The notes under the pieces were generated by a model, which saw only the letters and a program-made list of their open reading frames with translations, was not told the origin of the DNA and made no database searches. This document shows, one piece after another, positions 25,663 to 38,422 of a stretch of DNA of 64,000 nucleotides; position 1 is the first letter of the stretch, and each line of letters begins with the position of its first letter. Origin of the DNA: Mesorhizobium sp. (GTDB lineage Bacteria > Pseudomonadota > Alphaproteobacteria > Rhizobiales > Rhizobiaceae); contig NZ_JAEULZ010000046.1 in assembly GCF_016793485.1 (NCBI RefSeq), positions 310,001 through 374,000 on the forward strand, read 5' to 3'. The translations under genes were made by a program, and so were the position numbers.

Positions 25663-27246
25663 ATGGCCGACAAATCCGAAAAGACAAAGGCGCGGCTGCC
25701 GCGCGGCTTCGTCGACCGTCCGGCCGAGGACATCCGCGCCGTCGAGAAGATGACGGCGAAGATCAGGGAGGTCTACGAGCTCTACGGCTTCGAGCCGGTC
25801 GAGCAACCGCTGATCGAATACACCGACGCGCTCGGCAAGTTCCTTCCCGATCAGGATCGCCCCAACGAAGGCGTCTTCTCCTTTCAGGACGATGACGACC
25901 AGTGGCTGTCGCTGCGCTACGACCTGACAGCGCCGACCGCGCGCTTCGTGGCGGAAAACTACGAGCGCCTGCCGAAGCCTTATCGCAGCTATCGCTCCGG
26001 CTGGGTGTTCCGCAACGAGAAACCCGGTCCCGGCCGCTTCCGCCAGTTCATGCAGTTCGACGCCGACACGATCGGCACGCCGGGCGTCGCCGCCGACGCC
26101 GAGATGGCGATGATGATGGCCGACGTGATGGAAGCGCTCGGCATCAAGCGCGGCGATTATGTGATCCGCGTCAACAACCGCAAGGTGCTGGATGGCGTGC
26201 TGGAGGCCATCGGAGTTACGGACGACTGGCAGAAATTGGCCGTGCTTCGCGCCATCGACAAGGCTGATAAGTTTTCTTTGCTGGAAGTGCGCAAGTTACT
26301 TCAACAGGGCCGCTGGGATGGAGGGCAGGAGGGAGAAGGCGACTTCACCAAGGGCGCCGGATTGGATGACAAGGCTTCGGATGTCATCCTAGCCCTCGTA
26401 CAGATTGAAGACAAAAATAAAGCTCTGCTGGCAGGAGAAAAGGTTAGTTCCGCCGTAGATCGGATGGAGGCATCGAAGAGAGAGGGATTTCGCGCGCGGA
26501 CCATCTTCGGTGCAATGCGCAATGTGACGTCACATGTCTCGGTCAAGTTTGAGGGTGCCGAACAACTTGAGGAAATCTGGTCGCTGGTAGTTGCTGCCGG
26601 CTACGACGACGGTCGCATTCGCATCGACCCCTCCGTCGTCCGCGGCCTCGAATACTACACCGGCCCCGTCTACGAAGCAGAACTCCTCGCCGAAATTCCC
26701 AACGAGGAAGGCAAGATCGTGCGCTTCGGCTCGGTCGGCGGCGGCGGGCGTTACGACGGCCTCGTGTCCCGCTTCCGTGGCGAGCCGGTCCCGGCGACCG
26801 GCTTTTCCATCGGCGTCTCGCGCCTCACCGCCGCGCTGAAGGCGCTCGGCAAGCTCGACACGTCCGATGTCATCGCGCCGGTCGTGGTGCTCGTCATGGA
26901 CAAGGACACGGAGAGCCTCGGCCGCTACCAAAAGATGGTGTCGGAGTTGCGCAAGGCCGGCATCCGCGCCGAAATGTATCTCGGCGGCGCGGGTATGAAG
27001 GCCCAGGTCAAATATGCCGACCGGCGTGGTAGCCCGGCCGTCGTCATCCAGGGCGGCAACGAACGCGCCGAAGGCGTCGTCCAGATCAAGGACCTGATCG
27101 AAGGCGCGCGCCTCGCCGCGAGCATCGCCGACAATGCCGAATACAAGGAAGCCCGCCCGGGACAGGTGACGGTGCCCGAGGCCGACCTTGTCGCCGAGGT
27201 GAAGAAAATCCTCGACGCGCAGGCGGCGGAGCGCGGACGTGGCTAG
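25663..27246 (+). CDS. hisS: Histidyl-tRNA synthetase
   Basis: A class II aminoacyl-tRNA synthetase of about 527 residues. Class II motifs: [19 protein letters not shown], motif 2 [20 protein letters not shown], histidine-binding [14 protein letters not shown], and motif 3 GGGRYDGL with GFSIGVSRL. The start at 25663 (MADKSEKTK) fits rhizobial HisS; an upstream ATG at 25624 is in frame. Bases of about 26220-26590 have visibly lower third-position GC and a sequence unlike what I expect for HisS there, suggesting a replaced tract in the insertion domain. hisZ and hisG follow. Confidence 0.96.
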   Translation: MADKSEKTKARLPRGFVDRPAEDIRAVEKMTAKIREVYELYGFEPVEQPLIEYTDALGKFLPDQDRPNEGVFSFQDDDDQWLSLRYDLTAPTARFVAENYERLPKPYRSYRSGWVFRNEKPGPGRFRQFMQFDADTIGTPGVAADAEMAMMMADVMEALGIKRGDYVIRVNNRKVLDGVLEAIGVTDDWQKLAVLRAIDKADKFSLLEVRKLLQQGRWDGGQEGEGDFTKGAGLDDKASDVILALVQIEDKNKALLAGEKVSSAVDRMEASKREGFRARTIFGAMRNVTSHVSVKFEGAEQLEEIWSLVVAAGYDDGRIRIDPSVVRGLEYYTGPVYEAELLAEIPNEEGKIVRFGSVGGGGRYDGLVSRFRGEPVPATGFSIGVSRLTAALKALGKLDTSDVIAPVVVLVMDKDTESLGRYQKMVSELRKAGIRAEMYLGGAGMKAQVKYADRRGSPAVVIQGGNERAEGVVQIKDLIEGARLAASIADNAEYKEARPGQVTVPEADLVAEVKKILDAQAAERGRG

Positions 27247-27265
27247 GAGAGGTCGCGTTCTGTCG

Positions 27266-27423
27266 CGCCCCCCTCTGGCCTGCCGGCCATCTCCCCCACG
27301 AGGGGGGAGATTTGCTGTCGCGTCGACTTTCGCCAATCGCCGACTTGGCAGGATGGGCAGCGCCATCGCAGCCGCTGATCTCCCCCCATGTGGGGGAGAT
27401 GGCCGGCAGGCCAGAGGGGGGCG
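27266..27423. repeat. Palindromic element E between hisS and hisZ
   Basis: A 158-bp element with perfect 34-bp terminal inverted repeats (27266-27299 and 27390-27423; ends CGCCCCCCTCTGG / CCAGAGGGGGGCG). Each arm also forms a hairpin with inner sequence. The middle (27300-27389) is not shared with element B although the arms are. It has the form of a transposase-less miniature element and breaks the hisS-hisZ operon. Confidence 0.93.
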
Positions 27424-27462
27424 CCGCAGAGCACTGGCGCATCCCGCATGGAGCGTCACCCC

Positions 27463-28584
27463 ATGACCTCCCGCTACCCCGCCATTGCGCCAGACATCCT
27501 CGCGCTCTTCGCCGCACGCAACGCGGCGACCGTCGACGTTCCCGTGCTCCAGCCGGCCGACCCCTTCCTCGACATGGCGGGCGAAGACCTTCGCCGCCGC
27601 ATCTTCCTCACCGAGAGCGAGACGGGCGCGGCGCTTTGCCTGCGTCCGGAATTCACCATTCCCGTCTGTCTCGACCACATCGCGTCCCAGGCCGGCACCC
27701 CGCGCCGCTACTCCTATCTCGGCGAGGTTTTCCGCCAGCGCCGCGAAGGCGGAAACGAGTTCTTCCAGGCGGGCATCGAGGATCTCGGCGACAAGGACAC
27801 GGCCTCCGCCGACGCGCGCTCGATAGCCGATGCGCACGCGCTGCTGTCGCTGGCGCTATCAGGCGTCCCGCTGACGGTCACGCTCGGCGACCAGTCGGTG
27901 TTCGAGGCGGTGCTGGCCGCGCTCGGCCTGCCGCGCGGCTGGCGCATGCGCCTCGCGCGCGCCTTCGGTTCGGCCGAGCAGCTTGCGGCGGCCCTTGCCG
28001 ACCTCGCCAATCCGCCGAAGAATGGCGCACTGCCCGAAGCCGTCGCCACGCTGGTGGCCGACGGCGATCAAGAGCGGCTGGCCGAACACATCGCCGCCGA
28101 CATGGCCGACGCCGGCCTCTCAGCCACAGCCGGGCGCACGCCGCAGGAGATTGCGCGACGTCTGGTCGAGAAGGCCGAATTGCGCAGCGTGCGCCTGTCG
28201 TCGGAAGCCTTTTCCGCGCTGGAGACCTTCCTGGCTATCGACGTGCCGCTGAACGAGGCGGCAGCCGCGCTCGAACAGTTCGCGAAGTCCGCCGGCGTTT
28301 CGCTTGGGTCAGCGCTCGCCAATTTCTCCGCCCGCGTCGACGCGGTCGAGGCGGAAGGCCTGCCGCTGGCGTCGATCCGTTACGACGCCGCTTTCGGTCG
28401 TCCGCTCGACTACTATACGGGCCTCGTCTTCGAGATTTCCGCAGGCGATGGTGCAAGGCCGCTCGCCGGCGGCGGTCGCTACGACCGTCTGCTCACCCTG
28501 CTCGGCGCGAAGTCGCCGATCCCGGGCGTCGGCTTTTCTGTCTGGCTCGACCGCATCGAGACGATGAGGGGAGGCAAGGCATGA
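27463..28584 (+). CDS. hisZ: ATP phosphoribosyltransferase regulatory subunit
   Basis: A 373-residue HisRS paralogue that lacks tRNA charging and instead forms the regulatory part of the short-form ATP phosphoribosyltransferase with HisG. Retained class II features: [59 protein letters not shown]-type RBS precedes the ATG at 27463, which is better than the upstream frame that runs back into element E. It overlaps hisG by 4 bp (ATGA), so the two are coupled. Confidence 0.93.
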   Translation: MTSRYPAIAPDILALFAARNAATVDVPVLQPADPFLDMAGEDLRRRIFLTESETGAALCLRPEFTIPVCLDHIASQAGTPRRYSYLGEVFRQRREGGNEFFQAGIEDLGDKDTASADARSIADAHALLSLALSGVPLTVTLGDQSVFEAVLAALGLPRGWRMRLARAFGSAEQLAAALADLANPPKNGALPEAVATLVADGDQERLAEHIAADMADAGLSATAGRTPQEIARRLVEKAELRSVRLSSEAFSALETFLAIDVPLNEAAAALEQFAKSAGVSLGSALANFSARVDAVEAEGLPLASIRYDAAFGRPLDYYTGLVFEISAGDGARPLAGGGRYDRLLTLLGAKSPIPGVGFSVWLDRIETMRGGKA

Positions 28585-29285
28585 CCATCACGCTCGCCAT
28601 TCCCTCGAAGGGGCGCCTCAAGGATCAGTCTCTTGAAATCCTGGCGAAGGCCGGGCTGCCCGTCAGCCTCCCGTCGGACGACCGCAAATACCGCGCCCGC
28701 ATCGAGGGCCGTGACGATATCGAGATCGCCTTCCTGTCGGCCTCGGAGATATCAGGTGAGATCGGGCAGGGCACGGTCGATCTCGGCATCACCGGCGAGG
28801 ACCTCCTGCGCGAGAACGTCGCCGATTGGGAAAGCAAGGCGGCCATCGAGGTGCGGCTGGGCTTCGGCCCGGCGGACGTGGTGGTAGCCGTGCCGGAGAG
28901 CTGGCTCGATGTCGACACCATGGCCGACCTCGACGATGTCGCCGCCGAGTTCCGCCAGCGCCACGGCCGCCGCCTGCGCATCGCGACGAAATACTGGCGG
29001 CTGACGCAGCAATTCTTCTCGCAACTGCACGGCATACAGGTCTATCGCATCGTCGAAAGTCTCGGCGCGACCGAGGGTGCCCCCGCCGCCGGCTCGGCAG
29101 ACGTCATCGTCGATATCACGACCACCGGCTCGACCCTGCGCGCCAACCGGCTGAAGATTCTCTCCGACGGCGTCATCCTGCGGTCGCAGGCCTGTCTCGT
29201 CCGGGCCCTCAGGACGCGTTCGCCCGCCGGCGAGGCGCTTGCCGGCTCCGTTGCGGCCCAGATTGCGCAGACACTTCGCGGATGA
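28581..29285 (+). CDS. hisG: ATP phosphoribosyltransferase catalytic subunit, short form
   Basis: A 234-residue HisG_S enzyme that starts histidine synthesis by joining ATP and PRPP. Motifs: [45 protein letters not shown] and the PRPP loop [18 protein letters not shown]. The short form lacks the C-terminal regulatory domain and needs HisZ, which is directly upstream. Its last 77 bases overlap the 3' end of oxyR on the other strand. Confidence 0.95.
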   Translation: MTITLAIPSKGRLKDQSLEILAKAGLPVSLPSDDRKYRARIEGRDDIEIAFLSASEISGEIGQGTVDLGITGEDLLRENVADWESKAAIEVRLGFGPADVVVAVPESWLDVDTMADLDDVAAEFRQRHGRRLRIATKYWRLTQQFFSQLHGIQVYRIVESLGATEGAPAAGSADVIVDITTTGSTLRANRLKILSDGVILRSQACLVRALRTRSPAGEALAGSVAAQIAQTLRG

Positions 29286-30156
29286 TGGCCGCCAACGCCT
29301 GGGCTTCCTCCTGCATCGGGCCGTTCCTGCGCCAGGCGAGGCAAACCCGGCGCTCCGGCATGGGCTCGGCGAAGGGCACGATCTTCAGGTCCGGCATCGC
29401 GCCCGCCGCCTCGATCGCCATTTCCGGCACCAGCGTGACGCCCATGCCGTGCGCCACCATCTGCAACAGCGTGGTCAGGCTCGTCGCCCCATAGCTCGCC
29501 ATCGCAACGGGCTTGACGCTGCCGCAGACCGAAAGTGCCTGCTCGCGCATGCAATGCCCTTCCTCCAGCAGCATCAGCCTCTCCAGTGCCGGGCTTTCCG
29601 GCGGCACCGGCGGCGCGGCAAACGCCGGATCGTCTCGCGGCACCGCAAGCAGGAAGCGATCGGCGAACAGTTCTTCCGTCGCCAGCCCCGCCGCCTCGAT
29701 CGGCATCGCGGCGACAAAGGCGTCGAGCCGTCGGCCAAGCGTCTCCTCGACCAGAGTACCGGTGACGGCCTCCCGCAGTTCCAGCCTGAGCTTCGGGAAG
29801 CGTTCCCGGATTTCCGGCAGGATGCGCGGCAACAGGTAGGGCGCGATGGTCGGTATGATGCCGAGCCGGAAGCGACCTTCCATGGCGCCGCGCCCTTGTG
29901 CGGCGAACCGTTCGATCTCGCGCAACTCGGCAAGCAGCTTTTCGATTCGCGGCTGCAGCGCCGTCGCCTCGTCGGTCAGCCGCACCGCCTTGGCGCTGCG
30001 TTCGAAGAGCCGGCAGCCAAGCCGCTCCTCCATCTCCGCGATCTGGCTGGACAACGCCGGCTGGCTCACTCCGGCGATTTCGGCGGCGCGGCCGAAATGC
30101 AGCGTCTGCGCCAGCGCGTCGAAATATTCCATCTGCCGGACGGTCAGCTTGATCAT
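29209..30156 (-). CDS. oxyR: Hydrogen peroxide-sensing regulator OxyR
   Basis: A 315-residue LysR regulator. [23 protein letters not shown], then [17 protein letters not shown]. The redox pair sits in [17 protein letters not shown], matching the Cys199/Cys208 pair of enteric OxyR. It is divergent from katG with a 236-bp shared region, as in many alphaproteobacteria. Its 3' end overlaps hisG by 77 bp. Confidence 0.93.
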   Translation of the reverse strand: MIKLTVRQMEYFDALAQTLHFGRAAEIAGVSQPALSSQIAEMEERLGCRLFERSAKAVRLTDEATALQPRIEKLLAELREIERFAAQGRGAMEGRFRLGIIPTIAPYLLPRILPEIRERFPKLRLELREAVTGTLVEETLGRRLDAFVAAMPIEAAGLATEELFADRFLLAVPRDDPAFAAPPVPPESPALERLMLLEEGHCMREQALSVCGSVKPVAMASYGATSLTTLLQMVAHGMGVTLVPEMAIEAAGAMPDLKIVPFAEPMPERRVCLAWRRNGPMQEEAQALAAIIREVSAQSGPQRSRQAPRRRANAS

Positions 30157-30211
30157 AAGCGTTAATTATCGCAAAAAGTTGCAAATGCAATTTGTCTTTA
30201 TCGATAGGGAT

Positions 30212-32609
<2,398 letters not shown>

Positions 32610-32658
32610 TCGGCGCCGCCTCTCGCACCGCTTTTCTGGACGATCACGGAAGTTTGAA

Positions 32659-32688
32659 ACAGGCGCGGCCCCAGTCCGCGCCTGTTTT
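32659..32688 (+). terminator. Rho-independent terminator after katG
   Basis: A 10-bp perfect stem, ACAGGCGCGG (32659-32668) and CCGCGCCTGT (32676-32685), with a 7-nt loop and trailing Ts. It is 50 bp after the katG stop. Confidence 0.88.
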
Positions 32689-32823
32689 GCTTAGGGGCTG
32701 GGCTTTCCGGAGACGTTGTCGCGCAACTTTAACTCGCTCGCTGGAAAGAATTCATTAACCATAAATTTCTATCGAATCGGGGCAGGCAACGGCCAAATCA
32801 GGCAGCACATTTTCGGGGGTCAC

Positions 32824-33432
32824 ATGGACATCTCTCGCCGCGGTTTCATCTTCGGATTGCCGCTCTTCGTCGCGGGCTGCTCGACCGGCTCCGACCTCAA
32901 CGCCTATGGCGCGCGACCCGACGAGCGCTTTCCATTAGCGGCGATGCCTCTGGGACAAGTTAAGCCGGAACTGCGGCGCCAGGAAGTATCCTACGCGACC
33001 CGCGAAAGCGCTGGCACCATCGTCGTCAACACACCCGAGCGCCGGCTCTATTACGTGCTTGGTGAGGGCAGGGCGATACGCTATGGCATCGGCGTTGGCC
33101 GCGAGGGCCTCGCGTTGAGCGGTGGCGCGACCGTCGGGCGCAAGGCCGAATGGCCGAGCTGGACGCCGACCCAGAACATGATGCGTCGCGATCCGCGTAA
33201 TCTAAAGTACGCGGGCGGCGTTCCGGGCGGCCCGACCAACCCGCTCGGCGCCCGCGCGCTCTATCTCTACCGCGGCGGCGGCGACACCATGTTTCGCATC
33301 CACGGCACAACGCAGCCGGATTCCATTGGCAGGGCGGTGTCCAGCGGTTGCATACGCATGCTGAACCACGATGTGATCGATCTGTATCAACGGGCGCCGG
33401 TGGGCACGCGGGTCGTCGTCATCCAGGCTTGA
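32824..33432 (+). CDS. L,D-transpeptidase lipoprotein (YkuD family)
   Basis: A 202-residue envelope enzyme. The start MDISRRGFIFGLPLFVAGC combines a twin-arginine-like SRRGF with a lipobox (FVAGC), so it is probably exported and lipidated. The YkuD domain shows IRYGIGVGREG and FRIHGTTQPDSIGRAVSSGC, with the catalytic His and Cys. It is a paralogue of the gene at 14063 with a shorter N-terminal part. Transcribed alone. Confidence 0.92.
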   Translation: MDISRRGFIFGLPLFVAGCSTGSDLNAYGARPDERFPLAAMPLGQVKPELRRQEVSYATRESAGTIVVNTPERRLYYVLGEGRAIRYGIGVGREGLALSGGATVGRKAEWPSWTPTQNMMRRDPRNLKYAGGVPGGPTNPLGARALYLYRGGGDTMFRIHGTTQPDSIGRAVSSGCIRMLNHDVIDLYQRAPVGTRVVVIQA

Positions 33433-33513
33433 GATTCTGAGCACCCGCTTGCCTTGGCAGGTGCCGCCCGCTAGTCAGCTTGCCATTCGGGCAAACCGGC
33501 ACAGGAGCGGCAC

Positions 33514-34803
33514 ATGCGCCTCGGCGGAAGACTTGCGGCGGCCATCGAAGTTCTCGAGGACATCACGCGGCGGCGAAGGCCGGCGGCAGATGCGCTGAAG
33601 GACTGGGGCCTGTCACATCGCTTCGCGGGATCGGGCGATCGCGCCGCCATCGGAAACATTGTCTACGACGCCTTGCGCCGGAAGCGCTCGGCCGGCTGGC
33701 TGCTCGACTCGGATTCCTCCCGCGCTCTCGGTTTCGGTGCCCTGCTTCTGGAGTGGAACCAGACCCCCGAGGGACTAAACGCCGCATTGGAGGGCGACCG
33801 TTTCGCGCCGCCCCCATTGAGCGACGAGGAAATGCAACGCCTCGCGTCGCGAAAACTGGCCGACGCCCCGGACGAAATCCGTGCCGACGTTCCGGAGTGG
33901 TGTGTCCCCTTGCTCCAGAAGGCCTATGGCGATGAGTGGGTCGCGGAAGCCGCAGGTCTTGCCGCGCGTCCACCGCTCGACCTGCGGGTCAACACGCTGA
34001 AGGCCGAGCGGGAGAAGGTGCTTTCCGAACTCACGGACATACAGGCGGCACCGGCCGTGCTTGCACCGAATGGCATCCGCATCCCGCCGATCGATGGCTC
34101 CGGACGCCATCCCAACGTCCAGGCCGAACCGGCTTTCCAGAAGGGCTGGTTCGAGGTGCAGGATGAGGGGTCGCAGGTCGTCGCCGCACTAGCGGATGCC
34201 AAACCGGGCATGCAGGTTCTCGATTATTGCGCCGGCGCAGGCGGCAAGACGCTGGCCATGTCGGCCGCAATGGAAAACCGCGGACAGGTCTTCGCCTACG
34301 ACTCCGAAAAGGCGCGCCTTGCGCCGATCTTCGACAGGCTGCGCCGCGCCGACAGCCGCAACGTCCAGGTCGTCGCGAAGCCGCAGGAGCTGAATCCGCT
34401 CCGGGGGCAGATGGATCTCGTTCTGGTCGACGCGCCATGCACCGGTTCGGGCACTTGGCGTCGGCGACCCGATGCAAAGTGGCGTCTGTCGGAGAAGCAG
34501 CTAGGCGTTCGAACGAACGAACAAAAAGCCATTCTCGATGCCGCCAGCGCATATGTGAAACCGGGCGGACGCCTCGTCTACATCACATGCTCGGTGTTTC
34601 CTGCCGAAAATGCCGAACAGATCGAAGGCTTCCTGGCGAGCCGCCAGGACTTCGAGCCAGCCGGGCATACTCGTCTCTGGAGCGAACATTTCCCGGGGCA
34701 GGAGGCCGCAGCCCGCATCGATGATCGGCTCGGCATCTCGCTATCGGCCGCAAAGACCGGCACCGACGGCTTCTATTTCGCAAGTCTTGTCAGGTCTGGA
34801 TAG
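33514..34803 (+). CDS. rsmB: 16S rRNA (cytosine-C5)-methyltransferase, RsmB/NSUN type
   Basis: A 429-residue RNA m5C methyltransferase. The N-terminal NusB-like half has LSHRFAGSGDRAAIGNIVYD. The Rossmann domain begins QDEGSQVVAALADAKPGMQV, then DYCAGAGGKTLAMSA (SAM binding). The two catalytic cysteines are in DAPCTGSGTWRRRPDAKW and YITCSVFPAEN. RsmB is the best match; RsmF-like activity is possible. Confidence 0.9.
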   Translation: MRLGGRLAAAIEVLEDITRRRRPAADALKDWGLSHRFAGSGDRAAIGNIVYDALRRKRSAGWLLDSDSSRALGFGALLLEWNQTPEGLNAALEGDRFAPPPLSDEEMQRLASRKLADAPDEIRADVPEWCVPLLQKAYGDEWVAEAAGLAARPPLDLRVNTLKAEREKVLSELTDIQAAPAVLAPNGIRIPPIDGSGRHPNVQAEPAFQKGWFEVQDEGSQVVAALADAKPGMQVLDYCAGAGGKTLAMSAAMENRGQVFAYDSEKARLAPIFDRLRRADSRNVQVVAKPQELNPLRGQMDLVLVDAPCTGSGTWRRRPDAKWRLSEKQLGVRTNEQKAILDAASAYVKPGGRLVYITCSVFPAENAEQIEGFLASRQDFEPAGHTRLWSEHFPGQEAAARIDDRLGISLSAAKTGTDGFYFASLVRSG

Positions 34804-34877
34804 CGCTGGGCAAAATCCTTGATTTGAGACCACACCGGCATAGATAGCCCGCTGAAGCTGCACTCGAAGGTGAAGAG

Positions 34878-35330
34878 ATGTCCGCGCGATCCGCCATAAC
34901 GCCCTTCATACTTCTCGTGGTAGGCGGCGGGTTGCTCATCGGTCTGTTGACCGCGCCCGGCCCCTGGTATGCGGAACTGGCGAAACCATCTTTCAATCCG
35001 CCAAACTGGATTTTCGGTCCTGTCTGGACGATTCTTTACGTGCTGATCGCAGTGGCCGGCTGGCGGGTCTGGCAACGCGACCGCTCCGGTCCCGCCATAA
35101 AGCTCTGGTGGCTTCAGCTTGTGCTGAACTTCGCATGGTCGCCGGTTTTCTTCGCCCTTCACAGCGTTGGTTTCGCGCTCGTCATCATTGTCGCTCTCTT
35201 CGCGACGATCCTTGCTTTCATAGCTGTCGCCCGCAGCACCGATCATGTGTCGGCTTGGCTGTTCGTGCCTTACGCCTGCTGGGTCGGGTTTGCTTCCCTG
35301 CTCAACGGGGCGATCTGGCAACTGAACTGA
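34878..35330 (+). CDS. tspO: TspO/MBR family protein
   Basis: A 150-residue, five-helix membrane protein of the TspO/peripheral benzodiazepine receptor family, shown by PGPWYAELAKPSFNPPNWIF, GPVWTILYVLIAVAGWRVW, LQLVLNFAWSPVFF and ASLLNGAIWQLN. TspO binds tetrapyrroles; in Rhodobacter and Sinorhizobium it affects porphyrin and stress signalling. RBS GAAGAG precedes the ATG. Confidence 0.93.
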   Translation: MSARSAITPFILLVVGGGLLIGLLTAPGPWYAELAKPSFNPPNWIFGPVWTILYVLIAVAGWRVWQRDRSGPAIKLWWLQLVLNFAWSPVFFALHSVGFALVIIVALFATILAFIAVARSTDHVSAWLFVPYACWVGFASLLNGAIWQLN

Positions 35331-35405
35331 TTGCTGCGCTGCACAAAACCATTTGCGCTGACTGCCCTCGTTTGTCATAAGCTGCCCGCAAACGAGGTCG
35401 ACGCG

Positions 35406-35867
35406 GTGGCGCTTCCTAAGACAATTCCCGATCCGAACTACGAGGAGCGCGTTCGCGCTTCCTTCGCGCGCCAAAACGCGATGACCACCATCGGCGCCGA
35501 ACTGACGCTGGTGACGCCGGGCATCGTCGAGATCGAAATGCCTTTTTCCACGGCGCTGACCCAACAGCATGGATTCCTGCACGCCGGCGTGATCGCGGCG
35601 GCGCTCGATTCCGCCTGCGGCTATGCGGCGCTTTCGATCATGCCGGAAAACGCCGCCGTGCTGAGCATCGAGTTCAAGGTCAACCTGCTCTCGCCCGGCA
35701 GGGGCGCACGCTTCCTGTTCAGGGGATCGGTGACCAAGCCCGGCCGCACCATCATCGTAGCCGACGGGCAGGCTTATGCGATCGGGTCCGACGAGGAAAC
35801 GAAGCTCATCGCCACGATGACCGGCACGATGATGACTATCGTCGGCCGCGAAGGGATGGAGGGCTAG
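35406..35867 (+). CDS. PaaI-type hotdog thioesterase
   Basis: A 153-residue hotdog-fold acyl-CoA thioesterase (PaaI family). The active-site stretch is QQHGFLHAGVIAAALDSACG, followed by SIEFKVNLLSPGRGARF. The GTG at 35406 (MALPKTIPDPNYEE) with GAGG upstream is the likely start; a longer frame begins at 35331. It is directly followed by the nucleosidase gene, starting at the next base after its stop. The substrate is not evident. Confidence 0.87.
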   Translation: MALPKTIPDPNYEERVRASFARQNAMTTIGAELTLVTPGIVEIEMPFSTALTQQHGFLHAGVIAAALDSACGYAALSIMPENAAVLSIEFKVNLLSPGRGARFLFRGSVTKPGRTIIVADGQAYAIGSDEETKLIATMTGTMMTIVGREGMEG

Positions 35868-36503
35868 GTGCCGCCTGTCGCCATGCTCGCCGGAAGGCCC
35901 GTGCTTTTCGCAATGGCAGCCGATGCCGAGTACGGCCCCCATCTCCAGGCGCTGTTCACGCCGCTGATGACGGGCGTAGGCCCGGTCGAGGCCGGTATCG
36001 TGCTGACCAAGGCGTTGTTTGAACTCAAGGCTGCCGGCAACCTACCTGCTGCGGTCGTGTCTCTGGGATCGGCCGGCAGCCGCAGGTTGCACCGCGCTGG
36101 TGTCTATCAGGTCGCCTCCGTGGCCTATCGCGACATGGATGCGTCGGCCTTCGGCTTCGAAAAAGGCGTCACGCCGTTCCTCGACCTTCCGGCGACCGTC
36201 GAGCTTCCTGTCCGCATCCCGGGCGTCAAGGAAGCGACGCTGTCGACTGGCGCCGCGGTGATCGCTGGCTCGGGATACGAGGTGATCGCTGAGGACATGG
36301 TCGATATGGAGACATTCGCCTGCCTGCGCGCCTGCCAGGCCTTTGGCGTCCCGCTGATCGGCCTGCGGGGCATTTCCGACGGCGACGCCGATGTCGAGCA
36401 CATTGGCGACTGGCTGGAATACCTGCATGTTGTCGATGAGAGGCTGGCCGAGGCGGTCCGGAGACTTGAAGCAGCGCTTGCCGACGGTACGATCATCCTT
36501 TGA
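35868..36503 (+). CDS. mtnN: 5'-Methylthioadenosine/S-adenosylhomocysteine nucleosidase
   Basis: A 211-residue purine-nucleosidase-fold enzyme that cleaves adenine from MTA and SAH. Motifs: VLFAMAADAEYGPHLQALF, MTGVGPVEAGIVL, VVSLGSAGSRRL, EDMVDMETFACLRAC (substrate Met-Glu) and LRGISDGDAD with the catalytic Asp. It starts at GTG immediately after the thioesterase stop; an ATG at 35883 is possible. Follows the rhizobial MTAN pattern. Confidence 0.88.
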   Translation: MPPVAMLAGRPVLFAMAADAEYGPHLQALFTPLMTGVGPVEAGIVLTKALFELKAAGNLPAAVVSLGSAGSRRLHRAGVYQVASVAYRDMDASAFGFEKGVTPFLDLPATVELPVRIPGVKEATLSTGAAVIAGSGYEVIAEDMVDMETFACLRACQAFGVPLIGLRGISDGDADVEHIGDWLEYLHVVDERLAEAVRRLEAALADGTIIL

Positions 36504-36552
36504 AACGACGCAACCCATTGCGCCGACTCGGTTCTTTCTTTAAACGCCCGCC

Positions 36553-38130
36553 ATGAAGCAAGACGCGCATCAAGACTCCATCCTCATCATCGATTTCGGA
36601 AGCCAGGTCACGCAACTGATTGCTCGGCGCATCCGTGAGTCAGGCGTCTACTGCGAAATCCACCCATTCCAGAACGCCGCCGAAGCCTTCGAGCGCTTGA
36701 AACCGAAGGGCGTGATATTCTCCGGCGGGCCGGCCTCCGTGCCCGATGAAGGCAGCCCCCGCGCACCGCAGGCGGTTTTCGACTCCGGCGTGCCTATCCT
36801 TGGCATCTGCTACGGCCAGCAGACGCTGGCCCACCAGCTGGGCGGAAAGGTCGAAGGCGGCCATGCCGCCGAGTTTGGCCGCGCCGACGTCGAGATCAGA
36901 AGGGCAAGCCCGCTTTTCGACGGGTTCTGGGAAGTCGGCGGATGCTATCCGGTCTGGATGAGCCACGGCGACCGCGTCACCGAATTGCCGGATGGCTTCG
37001 AGGTCATCGCAACGTCGGAGAATGCCCCGTTCGCCATCGCGGCCGACGAAAACCGTCACTACTATACGACAATGTTCCACCCTGAAGTGGTCCATACGCC
37101 TGACGGGGCAAAGCTGCTAGCGAACTTCGTGCACAAGATCGTCGGGTTGAAATCCGATTGGACGATGTCGGCCTATCGTGCCGAGATGATCCGCAAGATC
37201 CGCGATCAGGTCGGGAACGAGCGTGTCATCTGCGGCCTGTCGGGCGGCGTCGACTCTTCCGTGGCCGCGGTGCTGATCCACGAGGCGATCGGCGACCAGC
37301 TCACCTGCATTTTCGTCGACCACGGCCTCATGCGCCTCAACGAGGCAGACGAAGTCGTGAAGATGTTTCGCGACCACTACAACATCCCGCTCGTCCATGT
37401 GGATGCATCCGACCTTTTCCTCAGCGAGCTTGCCGGCGTTTCCGACCCGGAGGTGAAGCGCAAGACGATCGGCCGCCTGTTCATCGAGGTCTTCGAGGCA
37501 GAAGCCAATAAGATCGCCGCAGATGGCAAGGGCGCGCCAGCCTTCCTCGCGCAGGGCACGCTTTACCCCGACGTGATCGAGAGCGTGTCGTTCTCAGGCG
37601 GCCCGTCGGTGACGATCAAGTCGCATCACAATGTCGGCGGTCTTCCCGACCGCATGAACATGAAGCTGGTCGAGCCGCTGCGCGAACTCTTCAAGGACGA
37701 GGTGAGGGCGCTTGGCCGCGAGCTCGGACTGCCGGAGCGTTTCATCGGCCGCCATCCATTCCCTGGGCCGGGACTCGCCATCCGCTGCCCCGGCGGCGTG
37801 ACGCGCGAAAAACTCGACATCCTGCGCAAGGCCGATGCGGTCTATCTCGACGAGATCCGCAAGGCCGGCCTCTACGACAAGATCTGGCAAGCTTTCGCCG
37901 TGCTCCTCCCGGTGCAGACGGTTGGCGTCATGGGCGACTACCGCACCTACGACTTCGTCTGCGCGCTGCGCGCCGTCACCTCGGTCGATGGCATGACGGC
38001 GGATTTTTATCCCTACGACATGGCCTTCCTCGGGCGTGCGGCAACCCGCATCATCAACGAAGTGCGCGGCATTAACCGCGTCGTCTATGACGTGACCTCG
38101 AAGCCTCCCGGCACGATCGAGTGGGAATGA
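36553..38130 (+). CDS. guaA: GMP synthase (glutamine-hydrolysing)
   Basis: A 525-residue enzyme that converts XMP to GMP. N-terminal GATase1 domain: [36 protein letters not shown] (catalytic Cys) and [13 protein letters not shown] (His-Glu). Synthetase domain: [18 protein letters not shown] (PP-loop), and the C-terminal dimerisation domain ends [13 protein letters not shown]. The gene is intact at its 3' end, beside which an island with a tyrosine integrase begins, so the end of guaA is the probable attachment site. Confidence 0.97.
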   Translation: MKQDAHQDSILIIDFGSQVTQLIARRIRESGVYCEIHPFQNAAEAFERLKPKGVIFSGGPASVPDEGSPRAPQAVFDSGVPILGICYGQQTLAHQLGGKVEGGHAAEFGRADVEIRRASPLFDGFWEVGGCYPVWMSHGDRVTELPDGFEVIATSENAPFAIAADENRHYYTTMFHPEVVHTPDGAKLLANFVHKIVGLKSDWTMSAYRAEMIRKIRDQVGNERVICGLSGGVDSSVAAVLIHEAIGDQLTCIFVDHGLMRLNEADEVVKMFRDHYNIPLVHVDASDLFLSELAGVSDPEVKRKTIGRLFIEVFEAEANKIAADGKGAPAFLAQGTLYPDVIESVSFSGGPSVTIKSHHNVGGLPDRMNMKLVEPLRELFKDEVRALGRELGLPERFIGRHPFPGPGLAIRCPGGVTREKLDILRKADAVYLDEIRKAGLYDKIWQAFAVLLPVQTVGVMGDYRTYDFVCALRAVTSVDGMTADFYPYDMAFLGRAATRIINEVRGINRVVYDVTSKPPGTIEWE

Positions 38131-38422
38131 TTTTGGCCTATCCGGACGCATCCGAAACCACGCCACGATACGACATAACACACTGAAGCAAAATAATTTT
38201 TTGTCCCCATAGCTTTCGATGGCTATCGGGGGGTAGGGATTGCGCGTGACGGGCCGCCTGACGGTGTGCCCACATCTTGCGCAGGCGCGAAAACGCGAAT
38301 ACCGTCAGGCTCAACTGGTGCCTGACGGTATTTTGTTTCGTCTAATTAATTGAAAGAACTAGCGAAAAGAGCGGACGGCACCCCAGAAAGCACTTGACGG
38401 TATTTTTGAAAGGAAGCGCCTG
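38131..38422. other. guaA/island junction, probable att and integrase-binding region
   Basis: A 292-bp gap between guaA and the integrase. It holds three copies of TGACGGT (near 38259, 38323 and 38396), two followed by ATTTT, and one inverted copy, spaced about 65-75 bp apart. That layout suits arm-type integrase-binding sites. The core crossover sequence is probably within the last bases of guaA, as for IntG-type Mesorhizobium ICEs; it cannot be fixed without the other end of the island. Confidence 0.55.
38299..38331. repeat. Perfect inverted repeat upstream of the integrase
   Basis: ATACCGTCAGGC (38299-38310) and GCCTGACGGTAT (38320-38331) form a 12-bp stem with a 9-nt loop, followed by TTTGTTTCG. 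It is either a terminator protecting the island from guaA read-through or a paired integrase/excisionase site. Confidence 0.75.

Noticed and set aside
11519-27423. CRISPR-like repeats
   Set aside because: The repeats are scattered palindromic elements without regular spacers or cas genes.
27312-29285. Long open frame covering hisZ and hisG
   Set aside because: Only its last 234 codons (from 28581) are hisG; the rest is an out-of-frame Arg-rich shadow of hisZ and element E.
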